This document shows positions 51,353-59,051 of a stretch of 64,000 bases of DNA, one piece after another (position 1 is the stretch's first letter; each line of letters opens with the position of its first letter). The notes beneath the pieces were generated by a model, which saw nothing but the letters and a program-made list of their open reading frames with translations, was not told the origin of the DNA and made no database searches. This stretch comes from Acidimicrobiia bacterium (GTDB lineage Bacteria > Actinomycetota > Acidimicrobiia > IMCC26256 > PALSA-610). The DNA lies in NCBI GenBank assembly GCA_026002935.1, contig BPGH01000001.1:545965-609964 (forward strand). The letters are read 5' to 3'. A program made the position numbers and the translations under genes.

Positions 51353-52777
51353 TCAGTCGCGCAGCTCCCTGCGCAACGCCGCGCGCGCCGCGGCGGCGCC
51401 GCACATGCCGTGCACGCCCGGCCCCGGCGGGGTCGACGCCGAGCAGAGGTAGACGCCCGCGGCGAGGCGGTACGGGTGGCGCACGAGCCCGAGCCGGGGG
51501 AGGACCTGGCGGCCGGAGAGGTCGCCGCCGCCGAGGTCGCCGCCGCGCAGGTTCGGGTTCCGCCGCTCGAGGTCGCCGGGCGCGAGCACGTGGCGGGCGA
51601 GCACGACGTCGCGGAACCCGGGCGCGAAGCGCTCGATCTGCGACTCGATCCGCCCGGTCATGTCGACGGTCGAGCCGTTCGGCACGTGGCAGTACGCCCA
51701 GAGGGTGTGCCGCCCGGCCGGCGCGCGCGTGCCGTCGAAGCGGCTCGGCTGCACGACGATGACGAACGGGCGGTCGGGGTGCCGGCCCGCGGCCGTCTCG
51801 CGCTCCGCCCCGGCGATCTCCCGCGCGGTGCCGCCGACGTGCACGGTCGCGGCCCGCGCCGCGTCGGGGGCACTCCACGGGACGGGCTCGGCGAGCGCGT
51901 AGTCGACCTTGAACGCGGCCGGGCCGGGACGGAACCGTTCGAGCGCCGCGCGCCGCGCCGGCGGGAGCACCGCGGACGCGAGGCGTGCGGCGTCCGGCGG
52001 GCTGGTGTCGAGGAACACCGCGCGCGCGGGCGGCAGCGCCGCGACGGAACGCACGTCGACCCCCGTCTCGATCTCGCCGCCCGCCGCGCGCACGGCGCCG
52101 GCCAGGGCGTCGGCCAGCCGCTGCGACCCGCCGCGGACGACCGGCCAGCCGACGGTGTGCGCCGCGGCGGCGAGCAGCAGCGCGAACGACGAGGTCAGCG
52201 GGCGTGACAGCGGCTGCGCCGAGTGGGCGGCGAGCCCGGCGAACAGCGCGCGGGCCGGTTCGGCCGCGAAACGTCCGGCGAGGCGCGTCGCGGGGAGCAG
52301 GCCCGGCCCGCCGAACCTCGCGAGCAGCCCCGGGTGGCGGGGCAGGTGCGGCAACGGGCCGGCGAGCTCGCGCAGCAGCGACGGGAAGCCGGCGGCGAGC
52401 GGCCCGACCGTGCGGCGCCACGCCCCTGCGTCCGCGCCGAGCGTCGCCGCGGTCGACGACCAGTCCCGGTCGCACACGGCGGCGAACGTGCCGTCGAGCG
52501 GGTGCGCGAGCGCGAGGTCGGGTTGCACGAACTCGAGCCCGTGTCCGGCGAGCGCGAGCCCCTCGAACGCGGGCGACGCGACGGCGAGGGGGACCACGGT
52601 GGCGCACACGTCGTGGTGGAAGCCGGGCCGGGTGAGGTCCTCCGTGCGCGTGCCCCCGCCGACGCGGCCGGCGCGCTCGAGCACGAGCACGCGCCGGCCC
52701 GCGGCCGCGAGGTGCGCCGCGGCGGTGAGCCCGTTGGGGCCCGCGCCGACCACGACCGCGTCGTATCGGTCCGCCAT
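51353..52777 (-). CDS. phytoene desaturase-like FAD oxidoreductase
   Basis: A 474-residue flavoprotein of the amine oxidase/phytoene desaturase superfamily. The N-terminal dinucleotide motif is AVVVGAGPNGLTAAAHLAAA, followed by VLVLERAGRVGGGTRTEDLT. The C-terminal FAD motif is LGLVRHPYRLAAGVYLCSAS-TPPGPGVHGMCG. Middle segments such as VVRGGSQRLADALAGAVRAA are typical of the CrtI/CrtNO-like branch sometimes called pyridine nucleotide-disulfide oxidoreductase domain 2. No carotenoid genes are nearby, so a carotenoid substrate is not implied. It ends 27 bases from the convergent peptidase gene. Confidence 0.88.
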   Translation of the reverse strand: MADRYDAVVVGAGPNGLTAAAHLAAAGRRVLVLERAGRVGGGTRTEDLTRPGFHHDVCATVVPLAVASPAFEGLALAGHGLEFVQPDLALAHPLDGTFAAVCDRDWSSTAATLGADAGAWRRTVGPLAAGFPSLLRELAGPLPHLPRHPGLLARFGGPGLLPATRLAGRFAAEPARALFAGLAAHSAQPLSRPLTSSFALLLAAAAHTVGWPVVRGGSQRLADALAGAVRAAGGEIETGVDVRSVAALPPARAVFLDTSPPDAARLASAVLPPARRAALERFRPGPAAFKVDYALAEPVPWSAPDAARAATVHVGGTAREIAGAERETAAGRHPDRPFVIVVQPSRFDGTRAPAGRHTLWAYCHVPNGSTVDMTGRIESQIERFAPGFRDVVLARHVLAPGDLERRNPNLRGGDLGGGDLSGRQVLPRLGLVRHPYRLAAGVYLCSASTPPGPGVHGMCGAAAARAALRRELRD

Positions 52778-52859
52778 CGGCCGAGTCTCCCCGATCCCGG
52801 GTGCGGGCGCGCGCCGGGCCGTTCGTCACGCTTCGCGCACCCTGGAACCCGTCCCCCGC

Positions 52860-53098
52860 GAAATGACCCCCCTGGGCTAGAGATCGGACGCGCCGTCCGC
52901 CCCGAGGCGGCTCACCGACGCTGCCGGTGCCCCTCGCGGCATCACCCGAACGGGCTAGCCGGGCGGGCCCCGCCCGCCGCGCCGGTTCTTGGCCGGTCGG
53001 ACCGTCTGGATACGTTCCGCGGCCGACGCCGTCGCCTGAGACGGCGTCTTCGTTTGTGCCGACCAGCCGGGCGTTCCCGCCCGGAGCGAGGAGGAACG
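52860..53098 (+). promoter_or_regulatory. structured 5' leader, candidate riboswitch
   Basis: The 321 bases between the flavoprotein and the repeat/Rpf-like gene hold no ORF but several GC stems: CCGCC/GGCGG around 52897-52910, GGGCGGG/CCCGCCC near 52960-52976, CCGG/CCGG near 52982-52998 and a terminator-like stem at 53025-53048. GAGGAGGAACG precedes the GTG. Actinobacterial resuscitation-factor and wall-hydrolase genes often carry c-di-AMP (ydaO-type) riboswitches; I see only weak resemblance (CCCGAACGGGCTAGCCGGG), so class is not assigned. Confidence 0.4.
53025..53048 (+). terminator. attenuator-like hairpin in the leader
   Basis: GACGCCGTC-GCCTGA-GACGGCGTC is a perfect 9-bp stem with a six-base loop followed by TTCGTTTG. 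It sits after the leader structures and 50 bases before the start codon, so it could terminate transcription conditionally. The T-rich tail is short, so efficiency is uncertain. Confidence 0.5.
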
Positions 53099-54383
53099 GT
53101 GGCGAACGTCATCGCCCGCGAGCACGCCGCGTGCTTCGCGTCCGACCATCTCCATACCCCGGCCACCGCGCTCGCCGGGGACGCGAGCAAGGCCGCGGAG
53201 GGACACGCGGCCCGGCCATCCCGCCGGCCCCACGGTGTGCCGGCGAAGCGCCGCGTGGCGCTGTTCGTCACCGTGACCGCGCTGGTGCTCGGGGGGACCG
53301 CGGCGCTGCGCACCGACCCGGCCGGGGCGGCATCGCCGAAGGAGAACGCCGTCAGCGCGTTCGGCGGTGCGCCCGACCTCGGTCCCGAACCGGGGCTCGC
53401 GCTGCGGGCCGGCGTCGTCGACATCGCCGCCCACCCGAGCGGCGACGGGTACTGGCTCGTGGGCACCGACGGCGGGGTCTTCGCCTTCGGGGCGGCCCGC
53501 TTCCACGGCTCGACGGGCGCGATGGCCCTGAACGCGCCGGTCGTCGGCATCGCCGCCCACCCGGGCGGCGACGGGTACTGGCTCGTGGGCACCGACGGCG
53601 GGGTCTTCTCGTTCGGGGCGGCCCGCTTCCACGGCTCGACCGCCGGCCTCCGGCTCGCCGCGCCCATCCTCGCGATCGTCGCCACGCCGACGGGCGAGGG
53701 GTACTGGCTCGTCGGCGCGGACGGCGGCGTCTTCTCCTTCGGGGACGCGCGGTTCTACGGCTCGGCCGTCGGCATCGACACCCACGGTCCGGTCGTCGCC
53801 GCGACCGCGGCGCCGCGCGGCGACGGCTACTGGCTCCTGTCGGTCGACGGCGGCGTCTACGCGTTCGGTGGCGCCGCGTTCCGCGGCTCGCACGTCGACC
53901 TCGCGACCCCCCGCGGTCGGCATCGCGGCCGCGCCCGGCGGGTCCGGCTACTGGGTCGTGCGCAGCAACGGCGCCGTGCACGCGTTCGGCGTGCCGCACC
54001 TCGGCGACGTCGTCGGTGCCGACCCTGCGGCCGCCCTGGTCCCGACGGTCGGGATCGCCGCCCGGGCCCGCGGCGGGTACTGGGTCGCGCAGGGCGAGAC
54101 GCCCCCGCCGCCCCCGCCGCCCGACCTCTCGCAGCACCCGTTCCTCGTGTGCACGCGGCGGATCGAGTCGGGCGGGAACTACGCGGCGGTCAACCCGTCG
54201 GGCACGTACCGGGGCGCGTACCAGTTCTCGCGCTCGACCTGGGACGCCACCGCGCGTCACGCGGGACGGTTCGACCTCGTCGGCGTCGACCCCGCGGCCG
54301 CGGCGCCGCACGACCAGGACTTCCTGGCCCTGCACCTGTTCCGGTGGCAGGGTGCCCGGCCCTGGGGCGGCCGCTGCGCCTGA
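53099..54383 (+). CDS. secreted GYW-repeat protein with resuscitation-factor-like domain, frameshifted as sequenced
   Basis: About 427 residues once repaired. After a cytoplasmic start the export segment RRVALFVTVTALVLGGTAAL leads to five repeats of a beta-propeller-like unit (GDGYWLVGTDGGVFAFG, GDGYWLVGTDGGVFSFG, GEGYWLVGADGGVFSFG, GDGYWLLSVDGGVYAFG, GSGYWVVRSNGAVHAFG) plus a partial sixth. A Pro linker precedes a C-terminal transglycosylase/resuscitation-factor domain with RRIESGGNYAAVNPSGTYRG, AYQFSRSTWDATARHAGR and WGGRC; the Glu of RRIESGG is the catalytic acid. A C6 run at 53907-53912 shifts the frame; five C restore it. It probably cleaves peptidoglycan. This repeat is common in Acidimicrobiia. 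Confidence 0.72.
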
Positions 54384-54393
54384 GCGTGCCGGG

Positions 54394-54430
54394 GTGCCGG
54401 CGGCCGCGCCCGGTGCGCGGCCGCCGGCAC
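54394..54430. terminator. hairpin terminator after the Rpf-like gene
   Basis: A perfect 15-bp inverted repeat (GTGCCGGCGGCCGCG / CGCGGCCGCCGGCAC) with a seven-base loop starts ten bases after the stop codon. There is no T-tract. TAGCGT, the probable -10 of the next gene, follows at 54439-54444, so the hairpin separates two transcripts. Confidence 0.6.
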
Positions 54431-54450
54431 CGCCCCCGTAGCGTTGGGGC

Positions 54451-56028
54451 ATGTCCGCGCCCGACGTCGCCGCCTTCGGCTTCTCCGACGGCGGCCCCTG
54501 GGTCGTCGACCCCGACGCGATGCCCTGGCGGCGCGACGTCGACCGGCTCCGCACCCGGGCCCAGGCCCAGGTGCCGGTCTGGCTCGAGACCTCCCACCTC
54601 CCGCCGCTCGGCCGGCTCGCGGCCGTCGTGGGCCGCGTCGGCCTCGCGCTCGGCCTGTGGGCCGTGCGCGAGCGCGGCCGGCCGGTGAGCCGGAAGGGGC
54701 TGAGCCGCCGGCTGCGCGTCGCGTTCGCCCACCTCGGTCCCACCTACATCAAGCTCGGCCAGATCGTCTCGGGCGGCGAGGGGCTGTTCCCCGAGGAGCT
54801 CGTCGCCGAGTTCAAGCAGCTGCGCGACCGCGTGCCGCCGGAGCCGTTCGACGTCGTGCGGCGCACGGTGGAGGTGGAGCTCGGGCGTTCGCTCGACGAC
54901 GTGTTCGCGTCGTTCGACCGCGTCCCGGTCGCCGCGGCGTCGATCGCGCAGGTGCACGCGGCGAGGCTGCGGACGGGCGAGGACGTGGTCGTGAAGGTGC
55001 AGCGTTCGACCGTCGCGCGCCAGGTCCGGCGCGACATCGAGGCGATGGCCTGGATCGCCCCGCGGCTGGTCGGTCGCATCCCCGTCGCCGCGCTCGCGAA
55101 CCCGCCCGCGCTCGTCGAGCTGTTCGCGGAGACGATCGTCGAGGAGCTCGACTTCCGGCTCGAGGCGCAGAACATGCTCGACGTCGCGCGCGTGCTCGCC
55201 GAGACCGGCCAGCGGGCGATCCTCGTCCCGCGCCCGCACCCGACCCTCGTGACCCGGCGCGTCCTCGTGATGGAACGGCTGACCGGAATCGCCTGGGACG
55301 ACGTCGCGGCGATGAAGGACGCGGGGGTCGACACGGAGGCGGTCCTGCACGCGGGCCTGGTCGGCTTCATGGAGGGGGCCATGCTCTACGGCGTCTTCCA
55401 CGGCGACCTCCACGGCGGGAACCTCATGGTGCAGCCCGACGGCCGGACCGTGCTGCTCGACTTCGGCATCACGGGCCGCCTCGACGAGGCGAGGCGGCTC
55501 GCGTTCCTGGCGCTGCTCGTCGGGGCGACCAGCGGCGACACGATGGGCCAGCTCCGGGCCCTGCGCGACCTCGGTGCCTTCCCGCCCGACACCGATCTCG
55601 AGGCGGTGTTCCGCGACCTCGACCTCGACCGCACCGTCGACCCGACGACGCTGTCGGCCGACGAGCTGGTCCACTGGCTGCAGGACCTGACGAAGAAGCT
55701 CCTCGGCTACGGCGCTCGTGCCCCGAAGGAGCTGATGCTGTTCGTCAAGAACATGATGTTCCTCGACGGCGCGATCGCCCGGCTCGCGCCCGACCTCGAC
55801 ATCCTCGAGGAGATCCAGCAGGTCCACGCCGAGATCGCCGGGCGTCACGGCGCCCGGCTCGCCGCCGAGCTGGGGATCGACCCGTCGGTCGCCGCGCAGT
55901 TCGACGCGGACGCGATCAAGGCCGCGATGGGGCTGTCGCGCGACGTGGAGCGGCTCACGTACCGCGACGTGCAGGCCCGCCGCGAGGTGATCCGGTCGCG
56001 CCTCGAGGAGAAGCGTCGGCGGGGGTGA
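54451..56028 (+). CDS. ABC1/AarF (UbiB family) atypical protein kinase
   Basis: A 525-residue UbiB-family protein. Hallmarks are LGPTYIKLGQIVSGGEGLFP (the KxGQ motif), FKQLRDRVPPEPFDVV, VPVAAASIAQVHAARLRTGE (alanine-rich nucleotide loop), VVVKVQRSTVARQVRRDI, the catalytic GVFHGDLHGGNLMVQPDG and LLDFGITGRLDEARRLAF. In other bacteria these proteins support isoprenoid-quinone synthesis or lipid handling; in actinobacteria, which use menaquinone, the substrate is unclear. A membrane association is not obvious. The ATG at 54451 has TAGCGT six bases upstream (leaderless), just after the hairpin that ends the previous gene. Confidence 0.93.
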   Translation: MSAPDVAAFGFSDGGPWVVDPDAMPWRRDVDRLRTRAQAQVPVWLETSHLPPLGRLAAVVGRVGLALGLWAVRERGRPVSRKGLSRRLRVAFAHLGPTYIKLGQIVSGGEGLFPEELVAEFKQLRDRVPPEPFDVVRRTVEVELGRSLDDVFASFDRVPVAAASIAQVHAARLRTGEDVVVKVQRSTVARQVRRDIEAMAWIAPRLVGRIPVAALANPPALVELFAETIVEELDFRLEAQNMLDVARVLAETGQRAILVPRPHPTLVTRRVLVMERLTGIAWDDVAAMKDAGVDTEAVLHAGLVGFMEGAMLYGVFHGDLHGGNLMVQPDGRTVLLDFGITGRLDEARRLAFLALLVGATSGDTMGQLRALRDLGAFPPDTDLEAVFRDLDLDRTVDPTTLSADELVHWLQDLTKKLLGYGARAPKELMLFVKNMMFLDGAIARLAPDLDILEEIQQVHAEIAGRHGARLAAELGIDPSVAAQFDADAIKAAMGLSRDVERLTYRDVQARREVIRSRLEEKRRRG

Positions 56029-56100
56029 GGGCACGGCCCGGCGGCCGCGGTGCCCGCCGGGCGATGGAGCGGATCCCGCGCGCTGATCTACGGTTCGGGC

Positions 56101-56637
56101 ATGGCGTTCGATCGCGAAGAGGTGGAAGCGGCGTTCCGCAGGTACTGGGAGCTGGGGGCCGTCGGCGAGGACTGGGACGCGTGGTGCGACGAGTGCTTCA
56201 CCGACGACGTCACCTACATCGAGCACATCCTCGGCAACAAGAAGGGCCGTGAGGAGGTGCGGGCCTGGATCAAGCCGACGATGCAGGAGTACGGCTCGAT
56301 CTACACCGTGTACGAGTGGCACATGGTCGGCGACGACGGCCGCGTCGTCGTCTACATGCAGAACCGGCGCGACAACCCCGAGCCCGGGGCGCCGCCGATC
56401 GACTTCCCGGGCATGACGGTCCTCCAGTACGCCGGTGACGGCCGCTTCTCGCTGGAGGAGGACTTCTGGTCCCTGCCCGAGGGCATCGAGACGATGAAGC
56501 GCTACGAGGCCGCGTGCCGGGCTCACGATCCCGACCACCCGAACAAGCGGACGCGCCTCGACTGGGGCAACGGCCCCGACTGGACCAAGGGCGCCGCGAG
56601 CTACGCGGAGAGCCGCGGCGCCCGGCGCGCGTCGTGA
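56101..56637 (+). CDS. SnoaL-like (NTF2-fold) protein
   Basis: A 178-residue NTF2-fold protein. The first helix EVEAAFRRYWELGAVGEDWD and strand FTDDVTYIEHILGNKKGREE are typical of the SnoaL-like_4 group; IDFPGMTVLQYAGDGRFSLE and EEDFWSLPEGIETMKRYEAA close the fold. A long C-terminal tail contains HDPDHPNKRTRLDWGNGPDW. Members are often next to oxygenases or steroid-type catabolic genes, but the function is not fixed. The ATG at 56101 stands six bases after TACGGT and lacks a ribosome binding site; an upstream in-frame GTG at 56050 is less likely. Confidence 0.82.
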   Translation: MAFDREEVEAAFRRYWELGAVGEDWDAWCDECFTDDVTYIEHILGNKKGREEVRAWIKPTMQEYGSIYTVYEWHMVGDDGRVVVYMQNRRDNPEPGAPPIDFPGMTVLQYAGDGRFSLEEDFWSLPEGIETMKRYEAACRAHDPDHPNKRTRLDWGNGPDWTKGAASYAESRGARRAS

Positions 56638-56664
56638 GCGCCTGAGCGATCGGCGGGTCCTGCG

Positions 56665-57504
56665 GTGCCCGAGGCCCCGCAGATGCAGGCGCTGGCCGAG
56701 CGCATCGCGGCGTGGCTGGCGGGCGCGGTGCTCGAGGGCTACGAGCCGCTCGGGTTCACCGCGCTCAAGACGGTCGATCCGCCCCCCGAGGCGGCGCTCG
56801 GCGCACGGCTGGCCGGCACCTCGCGCCGGGCGAAGTACGTCGCCCTCGACCTCGACAGCGGCCTGCGGGTGCTGTTCCACCTCTCGCAGGCCGGGCGGGT
56901 CGACTTCGAGGAGCCGCCGAAGCGCACGCGACCCAAGGGCGCGGTGGTGCGCTGGCGCTTCTCGGACGGGCGGGCGATCCTCGTGCGCGAGCACGGCACC
57001 GAGCGCAGGGCCGGATGGTGGGTGCTGGCCCCGGGTGACGAGGGGCCCCTCGCCGGCCTCGGCCCGGAGGCCGGCAGCGACGAGTTCGCGGCGTACCTGC
57101 GATCGGCCGGCGACGGGCGCCGGGTCCACACCGTCCTGCGTGACCAGCGCACCGTCGCCGGCATCGGCCGCGGCTACGCCGACGACATCCTCCATCGCGC
57201 CCGCCTGTCGCCGTACGCGCGCCTCGGCTCGCTCACGCCCGGCGAACGGGAGCGCCTGGTCGAGGCGGTGCGGTCGGTGCTCGACGCCGCGCTCGCCCGC
57301 GAGCGCCGGCGGGCCGGGGGGCTCTCCGAGCCCCGGCTCGGGGAGCACTTCGAGGTCCACGGGAAGTACGGCGTGCCGTGCCCCGCCTGCGGGACCGACC
57401 TCGCCCGCGTCTCGTACGAGTCACACGAGGTCGTGTACTGCCCGCGCTGCCAGACCGGCGGCAAGCTGCTCGCCGACCGTCGCACCTCGCGCTTCGTCAA
57501 GTAG
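56665..57504 (+). CDS. Fpg/Nei-family DNA glycosylase
   Basis: A 279-residue base-excision repair enzyme that removes oxidised bases and cuts the strand. It begins PEAPQMQALAERIAAWLAGA: after methionine removal the catalytic Pro and Glu are present, but the usual PELPEVE is altered. The conserved lysine lies in TSRRAKYVALDLDSG, the FHLSQAGRVDF loop replaces the common MHLGMTG, the helix-two-turn-helix region has RDQRTVAGIGRGYADDILHR, and the zinc finger reads CPACG and CPRCQTGGK with terminal RRTSRF. The divergent N terminus suggests a third-type Fpg/Nei as found in actinobacteria, so substrate range may differ from MutM. Confidence 0.87.
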   Translation: MPEAPQMQALAERIAAWLAGAVLEGYEPLGFTALKTVDPPPEAALGARLAGTSRRAKYVALDLDSGLRVLFHLSQAGRVDFEEPPKRTRPKGAVVRWRFSDGRAILVREHGTERRAGWWVLAPGDEGPLAGLGPEAGSDEFAAYLRSAGDGRRVHTVLRDQRTVAGIGRGYADDILHRARLSPYARLGSLTPGERERLVEAVRSVLDAALARERRRAGGLSEPRLGEHFEVHGKYGVPCPACGTDLARVSYESHEVVYCPRCQTGGKLLADRRTSRFVK

Positions 57505-57505
57505 C

Positions 57506-57522
57506 GGCGCGCTCAGCGCGCC
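57506..57522. terminator. small hairpin between convergent genes
   Basis: GGCGCGC-TCA-GCGCGCC forms a 7-bp stem whose loop is the stop codon of the minus-strand His-rich gene. It begins two bases after the glycosylase stop. It is short but, being placed between convergent genes, may end both transcripts. Confidence 0.4.
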
Positions 57523-58421
57523 CGCAGCCCCGCGTCACCGACGGCCTGCGGGTAGTCGTGCGCGAACGGGTCCGCGACGCCCGGGAACAGCCACACGTGG
57601 AGCATCTTGGGCGGCGTCCCGCCGAGCTCGCCGCAGTCGGGCACCTCCTCCGGGCAGCCGACCGCCGTGTGGTCGTGCCAGGTCGTGAACGGGCCGCCCG
57701 GCTGGGCCAGGTCCGCCTCGTCGGTCTCGACGAACACGACGCCGAGCAGGGTCGCGCCCCGGTCGTCGACGCGGTACACGAGACCCTCCGGTCGCGCCGG
57801 GTCGAGCACCGCGGGTTCGTCGACGGTGAGCATGTAGTGGTCGATCGGGCTCTCGTCGGTGCGCGACTGGCGGGTCGGCGCGTAGCCCTCGGAGACGGCC
57901 ACGTCGAGGTCCGCGAATCGCGCGGCGGCCGCCGCGACCGACGCGTGGAACTCCTGGGCCCCCGCGCAGTCCTGCGCGGTCGGCACGCCGTCGGTCGCGT
58001 CGTGGATCACGAGGCCGTCGTGCGACGCGTGGTCGTCGCCGGCGGCCGCGACGAGATCGACGCCGGCGACGACGCACGAGGTGAGCGTGTCGTCGGCCGT
58101 GGCGGACGCGTCGGCGTGCGAGGAATGGCCCGCGTCGTGGTCGGCGTCGTGGTCGGCGTCGTGGTCGGCGTCGGCCCCCTCGTGCGACGCCGTGGTGCCC
58201 GTCGCCCCGTCGTCGTGGTGGTCGTGCCCGGCGCTCCCGGTCCCCGCGGTGCCGGCGGCCTCGTCGTCCGCCGCCTCGTCGCCCGCGGCCGGGGAGGTGT
58301 CCTCGGCGGCGGCCGCCCAGGCGCCGCCGCCGAGGGCGAGCACGACCGCGCCGGCGGCGGCGAGGCGCAGCCGGGCGCGCCGGGGAGAGGGGTGTGCGAT
58401 CCGCTTCCTGCGTGCCTTCAT
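57513..58421 (-). CDS. secreted His-rich protein with WHxH domain
   Basis: A 302-residue exported protein. A basic start (MKARRKRIAHPSPRRARLRL) and LAAAGAVVLALGGGAWAAAA form a signal peptide. Residues 45-110 are low-complexity and His/Asp-rich (GHDHHDDGATG, DADHDADHDADHDAGHSSH). The C-terminal 190 residues match the gene at 37074-38288: GYAPTRQSRT, DHYMLTV, AVLDPARPEGLVYRVDDRG, TTWHDHTAVGCPEEVPDCG and KMLHVWLFPGVADPFAHDY. The WH.H and HVW positions are conserved in both copies. A metal-binding or metal-handling role is likely but unproven. No operon partner is obvious. Confidence 0.72.
   Translation of the reverse strand: MKARRKRIAHPSPRRARLRLAAAGAVVLALGGGAWAAAAEDTSPAAGDEAADDEAAGTAGTGSAGHDHHDDGATGTTASHEGADADHDADHDADHDAGHSSHADASATADDTLTSCVVAGVDLVAAAGDDHASHDGLVIHDATDGVPTAQDCAGAQEFHASVAAAAARFADLDVAVSEGYAPTRQSRTDESPIDHYMLTVDEPAVLDPARPEGLVYRVDDRGATLLGVVFVETDEADLAQPGGPFTTWHDHTAVGCPEEVPDCGELGGTPPKMLHVWLFPGVADPFAHDYPQAVGDAGLRAR
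58137..58172. repeat. 12-base tandem repeat, three copies
   Basis: Three perfect copies of GTGGTCGGCGTC lie in frame in the His-rich gene and encode Asp-Ala-Asp-His repeats on the minus strand. Slippage here would add or remove whole four-residue units without shifting the frame. Confidence 0.8.
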
Positions 58422-58525
58422 GGGCGCAGGGTCGGCGCCGCAGTTGGGAGAACGCTGAGTGTGCCGCCCGGGGTGACGGAGGTCACGGCCCGGGCCGGGC
58501 GCGCCGGGCGTGCTCCCGCGGGTGG

Positions 58526-58939
58526 CTAGAAGCGGACGCCGTAGGCGTAGCCGTGCCGGTCGGTGCGGGCGTTGGGGTCGCCGTCGCGCCAGGCGTCGGT
58601 GACCTTGCCGAGGATGATGACGCCGGTGGGGCAGCGGTCGACGCACAGGGCGCAGCGGGTGCAGACGTCCTCGTCGACGACGAAGATGACGTGGTCGCGG
58701 GGGTCGTCGCCGGGGCGGTCGGCGTTGACGGCGTCGTCGACGGCGTCGACCGACAGCATGTGGATGCACTTCCAGGGGCAGATGTCGACGCAGCCCTCGC
58801 ACAGGATGCACTCGGCCTGGTCGATGTGGAGGAATTGCTTGGGCTTGACGGCGGAGGTGAGCCAGGCGGGGTCGACCTCGGCCAGCACGTAGTCGCTCGC
58901 GAACTCCGGCATCGGCGGGTTCGCGTCCGTCCTCGCCAT
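58526..58939 (-). CDS. ferredoxin with two [4Fe-4S] cluster motifs
   Basis: A 137-residue soluble electron carrier. The first cluster motif is CILCEGCVDICPWKC with following HMLSVDAVDDAV, the second CTRCALCVDRCPTGV; each has CxxCxxCxxxC spacing with the last Cys donated crosswise, as usual in 2[4Fe-4S] ferredoxins. A 30-residue N-terminal extension (SDYVLAEVDPAWLTSAVK) precedes the fold and a tail of 25 residues ends it. The ATG at 58939 follows TAGGAT by six bases (leaderless). Its long, conserved extension is typical of an actinobacterial group whose redox partners are unknown. Confidence 0.9.
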   Translation of the reverse strand: MARTDANPPMPEFASDYVLAEVDPAWLTSAVKPKQFLHIDQAECILCEGCVDICPWKCIHMLSVDAVDDAVNADRPGDDPRDHVIFVVDEDVCTRCALCVDRCPTGVIILGKVTDAWRDGDPNARTDRHGYAYGVRF

Positions 58940-59051
58940 CCCACGATCCTACGCGCCCGCCGGACGGCCCCGTTCCGCCCGCCCGGCGGGGCCCCGAAAC
59001 ACCGCCGCGGCCGGGAGGCCCGGCCGCACGCGCTTGTATCCTCGCCGGCCG

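Noticed and set aside
51353..52777. Carotenoid biosynthesis locus
   Set aside because: The flavoprotein resembles phytoene desaturases only at superfamily level, and no phytoene synthase or other carotenoid gene is nearby.
52860..53098. Firm assignment of a c-di-AMP or c-di-GMP riboswitch
   Set aside because: The gene context fits c-di-AMP, but I could not trace the conserved core by eye; kept only as a candidate structured leader.
58137..58172. CRISPR-like short repeats
   Set aside because: Three adjacent 12-base copies without spacers, in frame in a His/Asp-rich protein; simple coding repeat.
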